Source: Coriaria nepalensis
Taxonomy: Eukaryota; Streptophyta; Magnoliopsida; Cucurbitales; Coriariaceae
Reading direction: 5' to 3'
DNA length: 64,000 nt
NCBI GenBank assembly: GCA_027186245.1
Contig: CP114482.1
Span: 23,145,209 to 23,209,208 of the forward strand
Numbering within the stretch: the stretch's first letter is position 1; every line of letters starts with the position of its first letter. The notes beneath the pieces were generated by a model, which saw only the letters and a program-made list of their open reading frames with translations, was not told the DNA's origin and searched no databases. Of this stretch, positions 49,001 to 62,300 are shown piece by piece. A program made the translations under genes and the position numbers.

Positions 49001-51925
49001 TTTAGAATGATTTACTGACAAAAAGAGACGCAAAAATATGACTTCAAGGCTAAAAAAATGCATAGTTGCCATCAATAGATCAATTGCAAGTTATCCATGA
49101 AAGTCGCCTTTTAAATGCAAAAGGAGAATTGGTTCGAAGTGCGTTCAAACAATTTAATCATTGAAAAGACTGAGTCATATGCTTTTTAATGCTAAAATAT
49201 TGCATTGTTGTCTTCAAAAGATTAATTACAAGTTATGTAAGAAAATAATGTTTGAAGGGCAAAAATAGAATTCGTTCGAATTAATTTAGAATGATTTAAT
49301 GACTAGAAGAGACTCAATGACATGACTTTACGGCTAAACTAATGCATTCTTGCCTATAATAGATAACCTGTAAGTTATGCACGAAAGTCATGTTCGAATG
49401 CCGAATTTCATACGAAGTCATTTAGAATTATTTACTGACTAAAAGGGATGCAAAAATATGACTTCAACGCTAAAAAATGCATGGTGCCCTCAATAGATCA
49501 ATTGCAAGTTATGCACGAAAGTCGCGTTCTAAATGCAAAAAGAGAATTGGTTCGAAGTGCCTTCAAACAATTTAATGATTGAAAAGACTGAGTCATATGC
49601 TTTTTAACTCTAAAATAATGCATTGTTGTCTTCAATAGATTAATTACAAGTTATGTAAGAAAATAATGTTTGAAGGGCAAAAATAGAATTCGTTCGAATT
49701 AATTTAGAATTATTTAATGACTAGAAGAGACTCAATGACATGACTTTAAGGCCAAACTAATGCATTGTTGCCTTCAATAGATCAACTGCAAGTTACGCAA
49801 GAAAGTCATCTTTAAAGGCCGAATTTCGTTCGAAGTGATTTAGAATGATTTACTGACAAAAAGAGACGCAAAAATATGACTTCAAGGCTAAAAAAATGCA
49901 TAGTTGCCATCAATAGATCAATTGCAAGTTATCCATGAAAGTCGCCTTTTAAATGCAAAAGGAGAATTGGTTCGAAGTGCGTTCAAACAATTTAATCATT
50001 GAAAAGACTGAGTCATATGCTTTTTAATGCTAAAATAATGTATTGTTGTCTTCAAAAGATTAATTACAAGTTATGTAAGAAAATAATGTTTGAAGGGCGA
50101 AAATAGAATTCGTTCGAATAAATTTAGAATGATTTAATGACTAGAAGAGACTCAATGATAGGACTTTAAGGCTAAACAAATGCATTGTTGCCTTCAATAA
50201 ATCGACTGCAAGTTACGCACGAAAGTCATGTTTAAAGGCCGAATTTCGTCCGAAGTGATTTAGAATGATTTACTGACAAAAAGAGACGCAAAAATATGAC
50301 TTTAAGGCTAAAAAAATGCATAGTTGCCATCGATAGATCAATTACAAGTTATGCATGAAAGTCACGTTCTAAATGCAAAAAGAGAATTGATTCGAAGTGC
50401 CTTCAAACAATGTAATGATTGAAAAGACTGAGTCATACGCTTTTTAACGCTAAAATAATACATTGTTGTCTTCAATAGATTAATTACAAGTTATGTAAGA
50501 AAATAATGTTTGAAGGGCAAAAATAGAATTCGTTCGAATTAATTTAGAATGATTTAATGACTAGAACAGACTGAATGAGATGACTTTAAGCCTTAACAAA
50601 TGCATTGTGGCCTTCAATAGATCAACTGCAAGTTACGCACGAAAGTCATGTTCAAAGGCCGAATTTCGTACGAGGTGATTTAGAATGATTTACTGACTAA
50701 AAGAGACGCAAAAATATGACTTTAAGGCTACAAAAATGCATAGTTGCCATCAATAGATCAATTGCAAGTTATGCATGAAAGTCGCGTTTTAAATGCAAAA
50801 GGAGAATTGGTTCGAAGTGCGTTCAAACAATTTAATGATTGAAAAGACTGAGTGATATGCTTTTTAATGCTAAAATTATGCATTGTTGTCTTCAGTACAT
50901 TAATTACAAGTTATGTACGAAAATAATGTTTGAAGGGCAAAAATAGAATTCGTTCGAATTAATTTAGAATGATTTAATGACTAGAAGAGACTCAATGACA
51001 TGACTTTACGGCTAAACTAATGCATTCTTGCCTATAATAGATAACCTGTAAGTTATGCACGAAAGTCATGTTCGAATGCCGAATTTCATACGAAGTGATT
51101 TAGAATTATTTACTGACTAAAAGGGACGCAAAAATATGACTTCAACGCTAAAAAATGCATGGTGCCATCAATAGATCAATTGCAAGTTATGCACGAAAGT
51201 CGCGTTCTAAATGCAAAAAGAGAATTGGTTCGAAGTGCCTTCAAACAATTTAATGATTGAAAAGACTGAGTCATATGCTTTTTAACTCTAAAATAATGCA
51301 TTGTTGTCTTCAATAGATTAATTACAAGTTATGTAAGAAAATAATGTTTGAAGGGCAAAAATAGAATTCGTTCGAATTAATTTAGAATGATTTAATGACT
51401 AGAAGAGACTCAATGACATGACTTTAAGGCCAAACTAATGCATTGTTGCCTTCAATAGATCAACTGCAAGTTACGCAAGAAAGTCATCTTTAAAGGCCGA
51501 ATTTCGTTCGAAGTGATTTAGAATGATTTACTGACAAAAAGAGACGCAAAAATATGACTTCAAGGCTAAAAAAATGCATAGTTGCCATCAATAGATCAAT
51601 TGCAAGTTATCCATGAAAGTCGCCTTTTAAATGCAAAAGGAGAATTGGTTCGAAGTGCGTTCAAACAATTTAATCATTGAAAAGACTGAGTCATAGGCTT
51701 TTTAATGCTAAGATAATGCATTGTTGTCTTCAAAAGATTAATTACAAGTTATGTAAGAAAATAATGTTTGAAGGGCGAAAATAGAATTCGTTCGAATAAA
51801 TTTAGAATGATTTAATGACTAGAAGAGACTCAATGACATGACTTTAAGGCCAAACTAATGCATTATTGCCTTCAATAGATCAACTGCAAGTTACGCACGA
51901 AACTCATGTTTAAAGGCCGAATTTC
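46054..51925 (+). repeat. 1678-bp four-unit block in the order PQRS-PQRS-RS-PQRS
   Basis: P (46054, 47732, 50248) has GTCCGAAG, CATCGATAG and CAATGTAATGATTG. Q (46474, 48152, 50668) has GGCTACAAAAATGC and AGTACATTAATTAC. R (46894, 48572, 49410, 51088) has ATACGAAG and is 418 bp. S (47312, 48990, 49828, 51506) is preceded by AAGAAAGTCATCTTTAAAGG and has CAAAAGATTAATTAC and TTATCCATGAAAGTCGCC. Each full block is 420+420+418+420 bp. The middle RS pair (49410-50247) lacks P and Q. The R at 48572 is a different variant (GCACGGTGCC, GATCATTTGC, GATTAGAAG), matching 44798 and 45636. Confidence 0.88.
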
Positions 51926-53059
51926 ATTCGAAGTGATTTAGAATGATTTACTGACAAAAAGAGACGCAGAAATATGACTTTAAGGCTAAAAAAATGCATA
52001 GTTGCCATCAATAGATCAATTGCAAGTTATGCATGAAAGTCGCGTTTTAAATGCAAAAGGAGAATTGGTTCGAAGTGCGTTCAAACAATTTAATCATTGA
52101 AAGACTGGGTCATATGCTTTTTAATGCTAAAATTATGCATTGTTGTCTTCAATAGATTAATTACAAGTTATGTAAGAAAATAATGTTTGAATGGCGAAAA
52201 TAGAATTCGTTCGAACTAATTTAGAATGATTTAATGACTAGAAGAGACTCAATGACATGACTTTAAGGCTAAACTAATGCATTGTTGCCTTCAATATATC
52301 AACTGCAAGTTACGCACGAAAGTCATGTTTAAAGGCCGAATTTCGTTCGAAGTGATTTAGAATGATTTACTGACTAAAAGAGACGCAAAAATATGACTTT
52401 AAGGCTAAAAAAACGCATAGTTGCCATCAATAGATGAATTGCAAGTTATGCATGAAAGTCGCGTTTTAAATGCAAAAGGAGAATTGGTTCGAAGTGCGTT
52501 CAAACAATTTAATGATTGAAAAGACTGAGTGATATGCTTTTTAATGCTAAAATTATGCATTGTTGTCTTCAATAGATTAATTACAAGTTATGTAAGAAAA
52601 TAATGTTTGAAGGGCGAAAATAGAATTCGTTCGAATTAATTTAGAATGATTTAATGACTAGAAGAGACTCAATGACATGACTTTAAGGCTAAACAAATGC
52701 ATTATTGCCTTCAATAGATCACTGCCAGTTACGCACGAAAGTCATGTTTAAAGGATGAATTTCGTTCGAAGTGATTTAGAATGATTTACTGACTAAAAGA
52801 GACGCAAAAATATGACTTTAAGGCTAAAAAAATGCATAGTTGCCATCAATAGATCAATTACAGGTTATGCATGAAAGTCGCGTTCTAAATGCAAAAAGAG
52901 AATTGATTCGAAGTGCGTTCAAACAATTTAATGATTGAAAAGACTGAGTGATATGCTTTTTAATGCTAAAATTATGCAGTGTTGTCTTCAATACATTAAT
53001 TACAAGTTATGTAAGAAAATAATGTTTGAAGGGCAAAAATAGAATTCGTTCGAATTAAT

Positions 53060-54012
53060 TTAGAATGATTTAATGACTAGAAGAGACTCAATGACATGAC
53101 TTTAAGGCTAAACTAATGCATTGTTGCCTTCAATAGATCAACTGCAAGTTACGCACGAAAGTCATGTTTAAAGGCCGAATTTCGTTCGAAATGATTTAGA
53201 ATGATTTACTGACTAAAAGAGACGCAAAAATATGACTTTAAGGCTACAAAAATGCATAGTTGCCATCAATAGATCAATTGCAAGTTATGCATGAAAGTCG
53301 CGTTTTAAATGCAAAAGGAGAATTGGTTCGAACTGCGTTCAAACAATTTAATCATTGAAAGACTGAGTCATATGCTTTTTAATGCTAAAATTATGCATTG
53401 TTGTCTTCAATAGATTAATTACAAGTTACGTAAGATAATAATGTTTGAAGGGCAAAAATAGAATTCGTTCGAATTAATTTAGAATGATTTAATGACTAGA
53501 AGAGACTCAATGACAAGACTTTAAGGCTAAACAAATGCATTGTTGCCTTCAATAGATCACTGCAAGTTACGCACGAAAGTCATGTTTAAAGGATGAATTT
53601 CGTTTGAAGTGATTTAGAATGATTTACTGACTAAAAGAGACGCAAAAATATGACTTTAAGGCTAAAAAAATGCATAGTTGCCATCAATAGATCAATTACA
53701 GGTTATGCATGAAAGTCGCGTTCTAAATGCAAAAAGAGAATTGATTCGAAGTGCGTTCAAACAATTTAATGATTGAAAAGACTGAGTGATATGCTTTTTA
53801 ATGCTAAAATTATGCATTATTGTCTTCAATACATTAATTACAAGTTATGTAAGAAAATAATGTTTGAAGGGCGAAAATAGAATACGTTCGAATTAATTTA
53901 GAATGATTTAATGACTAGAAGAGACTCAATGACATGACTTTAAGGCTAAACAAATGCATTATTGCCTTCAATAGATCACTGCAAGTTACGCACGAAAGTC
54001 ATGTTTAAAGGA
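53060..54012 (+). repeat. Copy 1 of a two-unit duplication (partner near 58390-59340)
   Basis: Units 53184 and 53602 match 58512 and 58930. Marks are GTTCGAAATGATTTAG, ATCATTGAAAGACTG (one A lost), GTAAGATAATAATG, GACAAGACTTTAAGG, ATAGATCACTGCAAG (one base lost), GGATGAATTTCGTTTG and AATACGTTCG in the following B/C junction. The offset is 5328 bp, equal to 13 units minus the 115 bp lost at 55500. Confidence 0.84.
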
Positions 54013-55276
54013 TGAATTTCGTTCGAAGTGATTTAGAATGATTTACTGACTAAAAGAGACGCAAAAATATGACTTTAAGGCTAAAAAAATGCATAGTTGC
54101 CATCAATAGATCAATTACAGGTTATGCATGAAAGTCGCGTTCTAAATGCAAAAAGAGAATTGATTCGAAGTGCGTTCAAACAATTTAATGATTGAAAAGA
54201 CTGAGTGATATGCTTTTTAATGCTAAAATTATGCATTGTTGTCTTCAATACATTAATTACAAGTTATGTAAGAAAATAATGTTAGAAGGGCAAAAATAGA
54301 ATTCGTTCGAATTAATTTAGAATGATTTAATGACTAGAAGAGACTCAATGACATGACTTTAAGGCTAAACTAATGCATTCTTGCCTATAATAGATAACCT
54401 GTAAGTTATGCACGAAAGTCATGTTCGAATGCCGAACTTCATACGAAGTGATTTAGAATTATTTACTGACTAAAAGGGACGCAAAAATATGACTTCAATG
54501 CTAAAAAATGGATGGTGCCATCAATAGATCAATTGCAAGTTATGCACGAAAGTCGCGTTCTAAACGCAAAAAGAGAATTGGTTCGAAGTGCCTTCAAACA
54601 ATTTAATGATTGAAAAGACTGAGTCATTTGCTTTTTAACTCTAAAATAATGCATTGTTGTCTTCAATAGATTAATTACAAGTTCTGTAAGAAAATAATGT
54701 TTGAAGGGCAAAAATAGGATTCGTTCGAATTAATTTAGAATGATTTAATGACTAGAAGAGACTCAATGACATGACTTTAAGGCTAAACTAATGCATTGTT
54801 GCCTTCAATAGATCAACTGCAAGTTACGCATGAAAGTCATGTTTAAAGGCCGAATTTCGTTCGAAGTGATTTAGAATGATTTACTGACTAAAAGAGACGA
54901 AAAAATATGACTTCAACGCTAAAAAATGCATGGTGCCATCAATAGATCAATTGGAAGTTATGCACGAAAGTCGCGTTCTAAATACAAAACGAGAATTGGT
55001 TCGAAGTGCCTTCAAACAATTTAATGATTGAAAAGACTGAGTCATTTGCTTTTTAACTCTAAAATAATGCATTGTTGTCTTCAATAGATTAATTACAAGT
55101 TATGTATGAAAATAATGTTTGAAGGGCAAAAATAGAATTCGTTCGAATTAATTTAGAATCATTTAATGACTAGAAGAGACTCAATGACATGACTTTAAGG
55201 CTAAACTAATGCATTGTTGCCTTCAATAGATCAACTGCAAGTTACGCACGAAAGTCATGTTTAAAGGATCAATTTC

Positions 55277-55580
55277 GTTTGAAGTGATTTAGAATGATTT
55301 ACTGACTAAAAGAGACGCAAAAATATGACTTTAAGGCTAAAAAAATGCATAGTTGCCATCAATAGATCAATTACAGGTTATGCATGAAAGTCGCGTTCTA
55401 AATGCAAAAAGAGAATTGATTCGAAGTGCGTTCAAACAATTTAATGATTGAAAAGACTGAGTGATATGCTTTTTAATGCTAAAATTATGCATTATTGTCT
55501 TCAATACATTAATTACAAGTTATGCGTGAAAGTCGCGTTCTAAATGCAAAAAGAGAATTGATTCAATACATTAATTACAA
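55277..55580 (+). repeat. Rearranged short unit: A, truncated B, A-tail, B fragment; C missing
   Basis: A is intact (55277-55418). B starts at 55419 and stops at about 55524 after ACAAGTTATG. It is joined to the last 36 bases of an A monomer (55525-55560). A B fragment containing CAATACATTAATTACAAG (about 55561-55586) follows, and the array re-enters an A monomer at its eighth base (GTGATTTAG). Monomer C and the ends of B and A are lost. The net loss is about 115 bp, making this the only unit far from 419 bp. Confidence 0.9.
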
Positions 55581-55591
55581 GTTATGCGTGA
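55500..55591 (+). repeat. 30-bp direct repeat with 62-bp step at the rearrangement junction
   Basis: The segment TTCAATACATTAATTACAAG followed by TTATGCGTGA is present at 55500-55529 and again at 55562-55591. GTGA lies at both joints (CGTGAAAG from the end of A and GTGATTTAG from the start of A), so short homology probably guided the joins. The bases TATGCGTG occur only here, which fits two linked template switches, with the second copying the first junction. Confidence 0.88.
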
Positions 55592-58389
55592 TTTAGAATT
55601 ATTTACTGACTAAAAGAGACGCAAAAATATGACTTTAAGGCTAAAAAAATGCATGGTGCCATCAATAGATCAATTGCAAGTTATGCACGAAAGTCGCGTT
55701 CTAAACGCAAAAAGAGAATTGGTTCGAAGTGCCTTCAAACAATTTAATGATTGAAAAGACTGAGTCATTTGCTTTTTAACTCTAAAATAATGCATTGTTG
55801 TCTTCAATAGATTAATTACAAGTTATGTAAGAAAATAATGTTTGAAGGGCAAAAATAGAATTCGTTCGAATTAATTTAGCATGATTTAATGACTAGAAGA
55901 GACTCAATGACATGACTTTAAGGCTAAACAAATGCATTGTTGCCTTCAATAGATCGACTGCAAGTTACGCACGAAAGTCATGTTTAAAGGCCGAATTTCG
56001 TTCGAAGTGATTTAGAATGATTTACTGACTAAAACAGACGCAAAAATATGACTTTAAGGCTAAAAAATTGCATAGTTGCCATCAATAGATCAATTAAAGG
56101 TTATGCATGAAAGTCGCGTTCTAAATGCAAAAAGAGAATTGATTCGAAGTGCGTTCAAACAATTTAATGATTGAAAAGACTGAGTGATATGCTTTTTAAT
56201 GCTAAAATTATGCATTGTTGTCTTCAATAGATTAATTACAAGTTATGTAAGAAAATAATGTTTGAAGGGCAAAAATAGAATTCGGTCGAATTAATTTAGA
56301 ATGATTTAATGACTAGAAGAGACTGAATGACATGACTTTAAGCCTTAACAAATGCATTGTGGCCTTCAATAGATCAACTGCAAGTTACGCACGAAAGTCA
56401 TGTTTAAAGGCCGAATTTCGTTCGAAGTGATTTAGAATGATTTACTGACTAAAAGAGACGCAAAAATATGACTTTAAGGCCCAAAAAATGCATAGTTGCC
56501 ATCCATAGATCAATTACAAGTTATGCACGAAAGTCGCATTCTAAATACAAAAAGAGAATTGGTTCGAAGTGCCTTCAAACAATTTAATGATTGAAAAGAC
56601 TGAGTCATTTGCTTTTTAACTCTAAAATAATGCATTGTTGTCTTCAATAGATTAATTACAAGTTATGTAAGAAAATAATGTTTGAAGGGCAAAAATAGAA
56701 GTCGTTCGAATTAATTTAGAATGATTTAATGACTAGAAGAGACTCAATGACATGACTTTAAGGCTAAACTAATGCATTGTTGCCTTCAATAGATCAACTG
56801 CAAGTTACGCACGAAAGTCATGTTTAAAGGCCGAATTTCGTTCGAAGTGATTTAGAATGATTTACCGACTAAAAGAGACGCAAAAATATGACTTCAACGC
56901 TAAAAAATGCATGGTGCCATCAATAGATCAATTGCAAGTTATGCACGAAAGTCGCGTTCTAAATGCAAAAAGAGAATTGGTTCGAAGTGCCTTCAAACAA
57001 TTTAATGATTGAAAAGACTGAGTCATTTGCTTTTTAACTAAAAAATAATGCATTGTTGTCTTCAATAGATTAATTACAAGTTATGTAAGAAAATAATGTT
57101 TGAAGGGCAAAAATAGAATTCGTTCGAATTAATTTAGAATGATTTAATGACTAGAATAGACTGAATGAGATGACTTTAAGCCTTAACAAATGCATTGTGG
57201 CCTTCAATAGATCAACTGCAAGTTACGCACGAAAGTCATGTTTAAAGGCCGAATTTCGTTCGAAGTGATTTAGAATGATTTACTGACTAAAAGAGACGCA
57301 AAAATATGACTTCAACGCTAAAAAATGCATGGTGCCATCAATAGATCAATTGCAAGTTATGCACGAAAGTCGCGTTCTAAATACAAAAAGAGAATTGGTT
57401 CGAAGTGCCTTCAAACAATTTAATGATTGAAAAGACTGAGTCATTTGCTTTTTAACTCTAAAATAATGCATTGTTGTCTTCAATAGATTAATTACAAGTT
57501 ATGTAAGAAAATAATGTTTGAAGGGCAAAAATAGAATTCGTTCGAATTAATTTAGAATGATTTAATGACTAGAAGAGACTCAATGACATGACTTTAAGGC
57601 TAAACTAATGCATTGTTGCCTTCAATAGATCAACTGCAAGTTACGCACGAATGTCATGTTTAAAGGCCGAATTTCGTTCGAAGTAATTTAGAATGATTTA
57701 CCGACTAAAAGAGACGCAAAAATATGACTTCAACGCTAAAAAATGCATGGTGCCATCAATAGATCAATTGCAAGTTATGCACGAAAGTCGCGTTCTAAAT
57801 GCAAAAAGAGAATTGGTTCGAAGTGCCTTCAAACAATTTAATGATTGAAAAGACTGAGTCATATGCTTTTTAACTCTAAAATAATGCATTGTTGTCTTCA
57901 ATAGATTAATTACAAGTTATGTAAGAAAATAATGTTTGAAGGGCAAAAATAGAATTCGTTCGAATTAATTTAGAATGATTTAATGACTAGAATAGACTGA
58001 ATGAGATGACTTTAAGCCTTAACAAATGCATTGTGGCCTTCAATAGATCAACTGAAAGTTACGCACGAAAGTCATGTTTAAAGGCCGAATTTCGTTCGAA
58101 GTGATTTAGAATGATTTACTGACTAAAAGAGACGCAAAAATATGACTTCAACGCTAAAAAATGCATGGTGCCATCAATAGATCAATTGCAAGTTATGCAC
58201 GAAAGTCGCGTTCTAAATACAAAAAGAGAATTGGTTCGAAGTGCCTTCAAACAATTTAATGATTGAAAAGACTGAGTCATTTGCTTTTTAACTCTAAAAT
58301 AATGCATTGTTGTCTTCAATAGATTAATTACAAGTTATGTATGAAAATAATGTTTGAAGGGCAAAAATAGAATTCGTTCGAATTAATTT

Positions 58390-59340
58390 AGAATCATTTA
58401 ATGACTAGAAGAGACTCAATGACATGACTTTAAGGCTAAACTAATGCATTGTTGCCTTCAATAGATCAACTGCAAGTTACGCACGAAAGTCATGTTTAAA
58501 GGCCGAATTTCGTTCGAAATGATTTAGAATGATTTACTGACTAAAAGAGACGCAAAAATATGACTTTAAGGCTACAAAAATGCATAGTTGCCATCAATAG
58601 ATCAATTGCAAGTTATGCATGAAAGTCGCGTTTTAAATGCAAAAGGAGAATTGGTTCGAAGTGCGTTCAAACAATTTAATCATTGAAAGACTGAGTCATA
58701 TGCTTTTTAATGCTAAAATTATGCATTGTTGTCTTCAATAGATTAATTATAAGTTACGTAAGATAATAATGTTTGAAGGGCAAAAATAGAATTCGTTCGA
58801 ATTAATTTAGAATGATTTAATGACTAGAAGAGACTCAATGACAAGACTTTAAGGCTAAACAAATGCATTGTTGCCTTCAATAGATCACTGCAAGTTACGC
58901 ACGAAAGTCATGTTTAAAGGATGAATTTCGTTTGAAGTGATTTAGAATGATTTACTGACTAAAAGAGACGCAAAAATATGACTTTAAGGCTAAAAAAATG
59001 CATAGTTGCCATCAATAGATCAATTACAGGTTATGCATGAAAGTCGCGTTCTAAATGCAAAAAGAGAATTGATTCGAAGTGCGTTCAAACAATTTAATGA
59101 TTGAAAAGACTGAGTGATATGCTTTTTAATGCTAAAATTATGCATTATTGTCTTCAATACATTAATTACAAGTTATGTAAGAAAATAATGTTTGAAGGGC
59201 GAAAATAGAATACGTTCGAATTAATTTAGAATGATTTAATGACTAGAAGAGACTCAATGACATGACTTTAAGGCTAAACAAATGCATTATTGCCTTCAAT
59301 AGATCACTGCAAGTTACGCACGAAAGTCATGTTTAAAGGC
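58390..59340 (+). repeat. Copy 2 of the two-unit duplication
   Basis: This is the partner of 53060-54012. The match ends at about 59340, where this copy reads GGCCGAATTTCG and copy 1 reads GGATGAATTTCG. Beyond that point the sequence matches the unit at 56000 instead, so a copy junction lies here. Confidence 0.82.
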
Positions 59341-62300
59341 CGAATTTCGTTCGAAGTGATTTAGAATGATTTACTGACTAAAACAGACGCAAAAATATGA
59401 CTTTAAGGCTAAAAAATTGCATAGTTGCCATCAATAGATCAATTAAAGGTTATGCATGAAAGTCGCGTTCTAAATGCAAAAAGAGAATTGATTCGAAGTG
59501 CGTTCAAACAATTTAATGATTGAAAAGACTGAGTGATATGCTTTTTAATGCTAAAATTATGCATTGTTGTCTTCAATAGATTAATTACAAGTTATGTAAG
59601 AAAATAATGTTTGAAGGGCAAAAATAGAATTCGGTCGAATTAATTTAGAATGATTTAATGACTAGAAGAGACTGAATGACATGACTTTAAGCCTTAACAA
59701 ATGCATTGTGGCCTTCAATAGATCAACTGCAAGTTACGCACGAAAGTCATGTTTAAAGGCCGAATTTCGTTCGAAGTGATTTAGAATGATTTACTGACTA
59801 AAAGAGACGCAAAAATATGACTTTAAGGCCCAAAAAATGCATAGTTGCCATCCATAGATCAATTACAAGTTATGCACGAAAGTCGCATTCTAAATACAAA
59901 AAGAGAATTGGTTCGAAGTGCCTTCAAACAATTTAATGATTGAAAAGACTGAGTCATTTGCTTTTTAACTCTAAAATAATGCATTGTTGTCTTCAATAGA
60001 TTAATTACATGTTATGTAAGAAAATAATGTTTGAAGGGCAAAAATAGAAGTCGTTCGAATTAATTTAGAATGATTTAATGACTAGAAGAGAGTCAATGAC
60101 ATGACTTTAAGGCTAAACTAATGCATTGTTGCCTTCAATAGATCAACTGCAAGTTACGCACGAAAGTCATGTTTAAAGGCCGAATTTCGTTCGAAGTGAT
60201 TTAGATTTGATTTACCGACTAAAAGAGACGCAAAAATATGACTTCAACGCTAAAAAATGCATGGTGCCATCAATAGATCAATTGCAAGTTATGCACGAAA
60301 GTCGCGTTCTAAATGCAAAAAGAGAATTGGTTCGAAGTGCCTTCAAACAATTTAATGATTGAAAAGACTGAGTCATTTGCTTTTTAACTCTAAAATAATG
60401 CATTGTTGTCTTCAATAGATTAATTACAAGTTATGTAAGAAAATAATGTTTGAAGGGCAAAAATAGAATTCGTTCGAATTAATTTAGAATGATTTAATGA
60501 CTAGAATAGACTGAATGAGATGACTTTAAGCCTTAACAAATGCATTGTGGCCTTCAATAGATCAACTGCAAGTTACGCACGAAAGTCATGTTTAAAGGCC
60601 GAATTTCGTTCGAAGTGATTTAGAATGATTTACTGACTAAAAGAGACGCAAAAATATGACTTCAACGCTAAAAAATGCATGGTGCCATCAATAGATCAAT
60701 TGCAAGTTATGCACGAAAGTCGCGTTCTAAATACAAAAAGAGAATTGGTTCGAAGTGCCTTCAAACAATTTAATGATTGAAAAGACTGAGTCATTTGCTT
60801 TTTAACTCTAAAATAATGCATTGTTGTCTTCAATAGATTAATTACAAGTTATGTAAGAAAATAATGTTTGAAGGGCAAAAATAGAATTCGTTCGAATTAA
60901 TTTAGAATGATTTAATGACTAGAAGAGACTCAATGACATGACTTTAAGGCTAAACTAATGCATTGTTGCCTTCAATAGATCAACTGCAAGTTACGCACGA
61001 ATGTCATGTTTAATGGCCGAATTTCGTTCGAAGTAATTTAGAATGATTTACCGACTAAAAGAAACGCAAAAATATGACTTCAACGCTAAAAAATGCATGG
61101 TGCCATCAATAGATCAATTGCAAGTTATGCACGAAAGTCGCGTTCTAAATGCAAAAAGAGAATTGGTTCGAAGTGCCTTCAAACAATTTAATGATTGAAA
61201 AGACTGAGTCATTTGCTTTTTAACTCTAAAATAATGCATTGTTGTCTTCAATAGATTAATTACAAGTTATGTAAGAAAATAATGTTTGAAGGGCAAAAAT
61301 AGAATTCGTTCGAATTAATTTAGAATGATTTAATGACTAGAAGAGACTCAATGACATGACTTTAAGGCTAAACTAATGCATTGTTGCCTTCAATAGATCA
61401 ACTGCAAGTTACGCACGAAAGTCATGTTTAAAGGCCGAATTTCGTTCGAAGTGATTTAGAATGATTTACTGACAAAAAGAGACGCAAAAATATGACTTTA
61501 AGGCTACAAAAATGCATAGTTGCCATCAATAGATCAATTGCAAGTTATGCATGAAAGTCGCGTTTTAAATGCAAAAGGAGAATTGGTTCGAAGTGCGTTC
61601 AAACAATTTAATCATTGAAAAGACTGAGTGATATGCTTTTTAATGCTAAAATTATGCATTGTTGTCTTCAATACATTAATTACAAGTTATGTAAGAAAAT
61701 AATGTTTGAAGGGCAAAAATAGAATTCGTTCGAATTAATTTAGAATGATTTAATGACTAGAAGAGACTCAATGACATGACTTTAAGGCTAAACTAATGCA
61801 TTCTTGCCTATAATAGATAACCTGTAAGTTATGCACGAAAGTCATGTTCGAATGCCGAACTTCATACGAAGTGATTTAGAATTATTTACTGACTAAAAAG
61901 GACGCAAAAATATGACTTCAACGCTAAAAAATGCATGGTGCCATCAATAGATCAATTGCAAGTTATGCACGAAAGTCGCGTTCTAAATGCAGAAAGAGAA
62001 TTGGTTCGAAGTGCCTTCAAACAATTTTATGATTGAAAAGACTGAGTCATATGGTTTTTAACTCTAAAATAATGCATTGTTGTCTTCAATAGATTAATTA
62101 CAAGTTATGTAAGAAAATAATGTTTGAAGGGCAAAAATAGAATTCGTTCAAATTAATTCGGAATGATTTAATGACTAGAAGAGACTCAATGACATGACTT
62201 TAAGGCCAAACTAATGCATTGTTGCCTTCAATAGATCAACTGCAAGTTACGCAAGAAAGTCATGTTTAAAGGCCAAATTTCGTTCGAAGTCATTTAGAAT

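Larger units (their letters stand above)
43957..55276 (+). repeat. Domain 6: interleaved 418- and 420-bp units
   Basis: Unit starts are 43957, 44377, 44798, 45216, 45636, 46054, 46474, 46894, 47312, 47732, 48152, 48572, 48990, 49410, 49828, 50248, 50668, 51088, 51506, 51926, 52345, 52764, 53184, 53602, 54021, 54441 and 54859. ATACGAAG units (44798, 45636, 46894, 48572, 49410, 51088, 54441) are scattered among GTTCGAAG-type units, each preceded by CCTATAATAGATAACCTGTAAG in C. Alternating C types, including ATGAGATGACTTTAAGCCTTAAC with TTGTGGCC, define larger blocks. Confidence 0.86.

Noticed and set aside
54529..54711. A 60-codon open frame on the minus strand
   Set aside because: It lies wholly within A and B satellite sequence and is open only because a few local variants remove stops found in sister units (for example TTCTGTAAG for TTATGTAAG near 54682). 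It has no counterpart in neighbouring units and no other coding sign.
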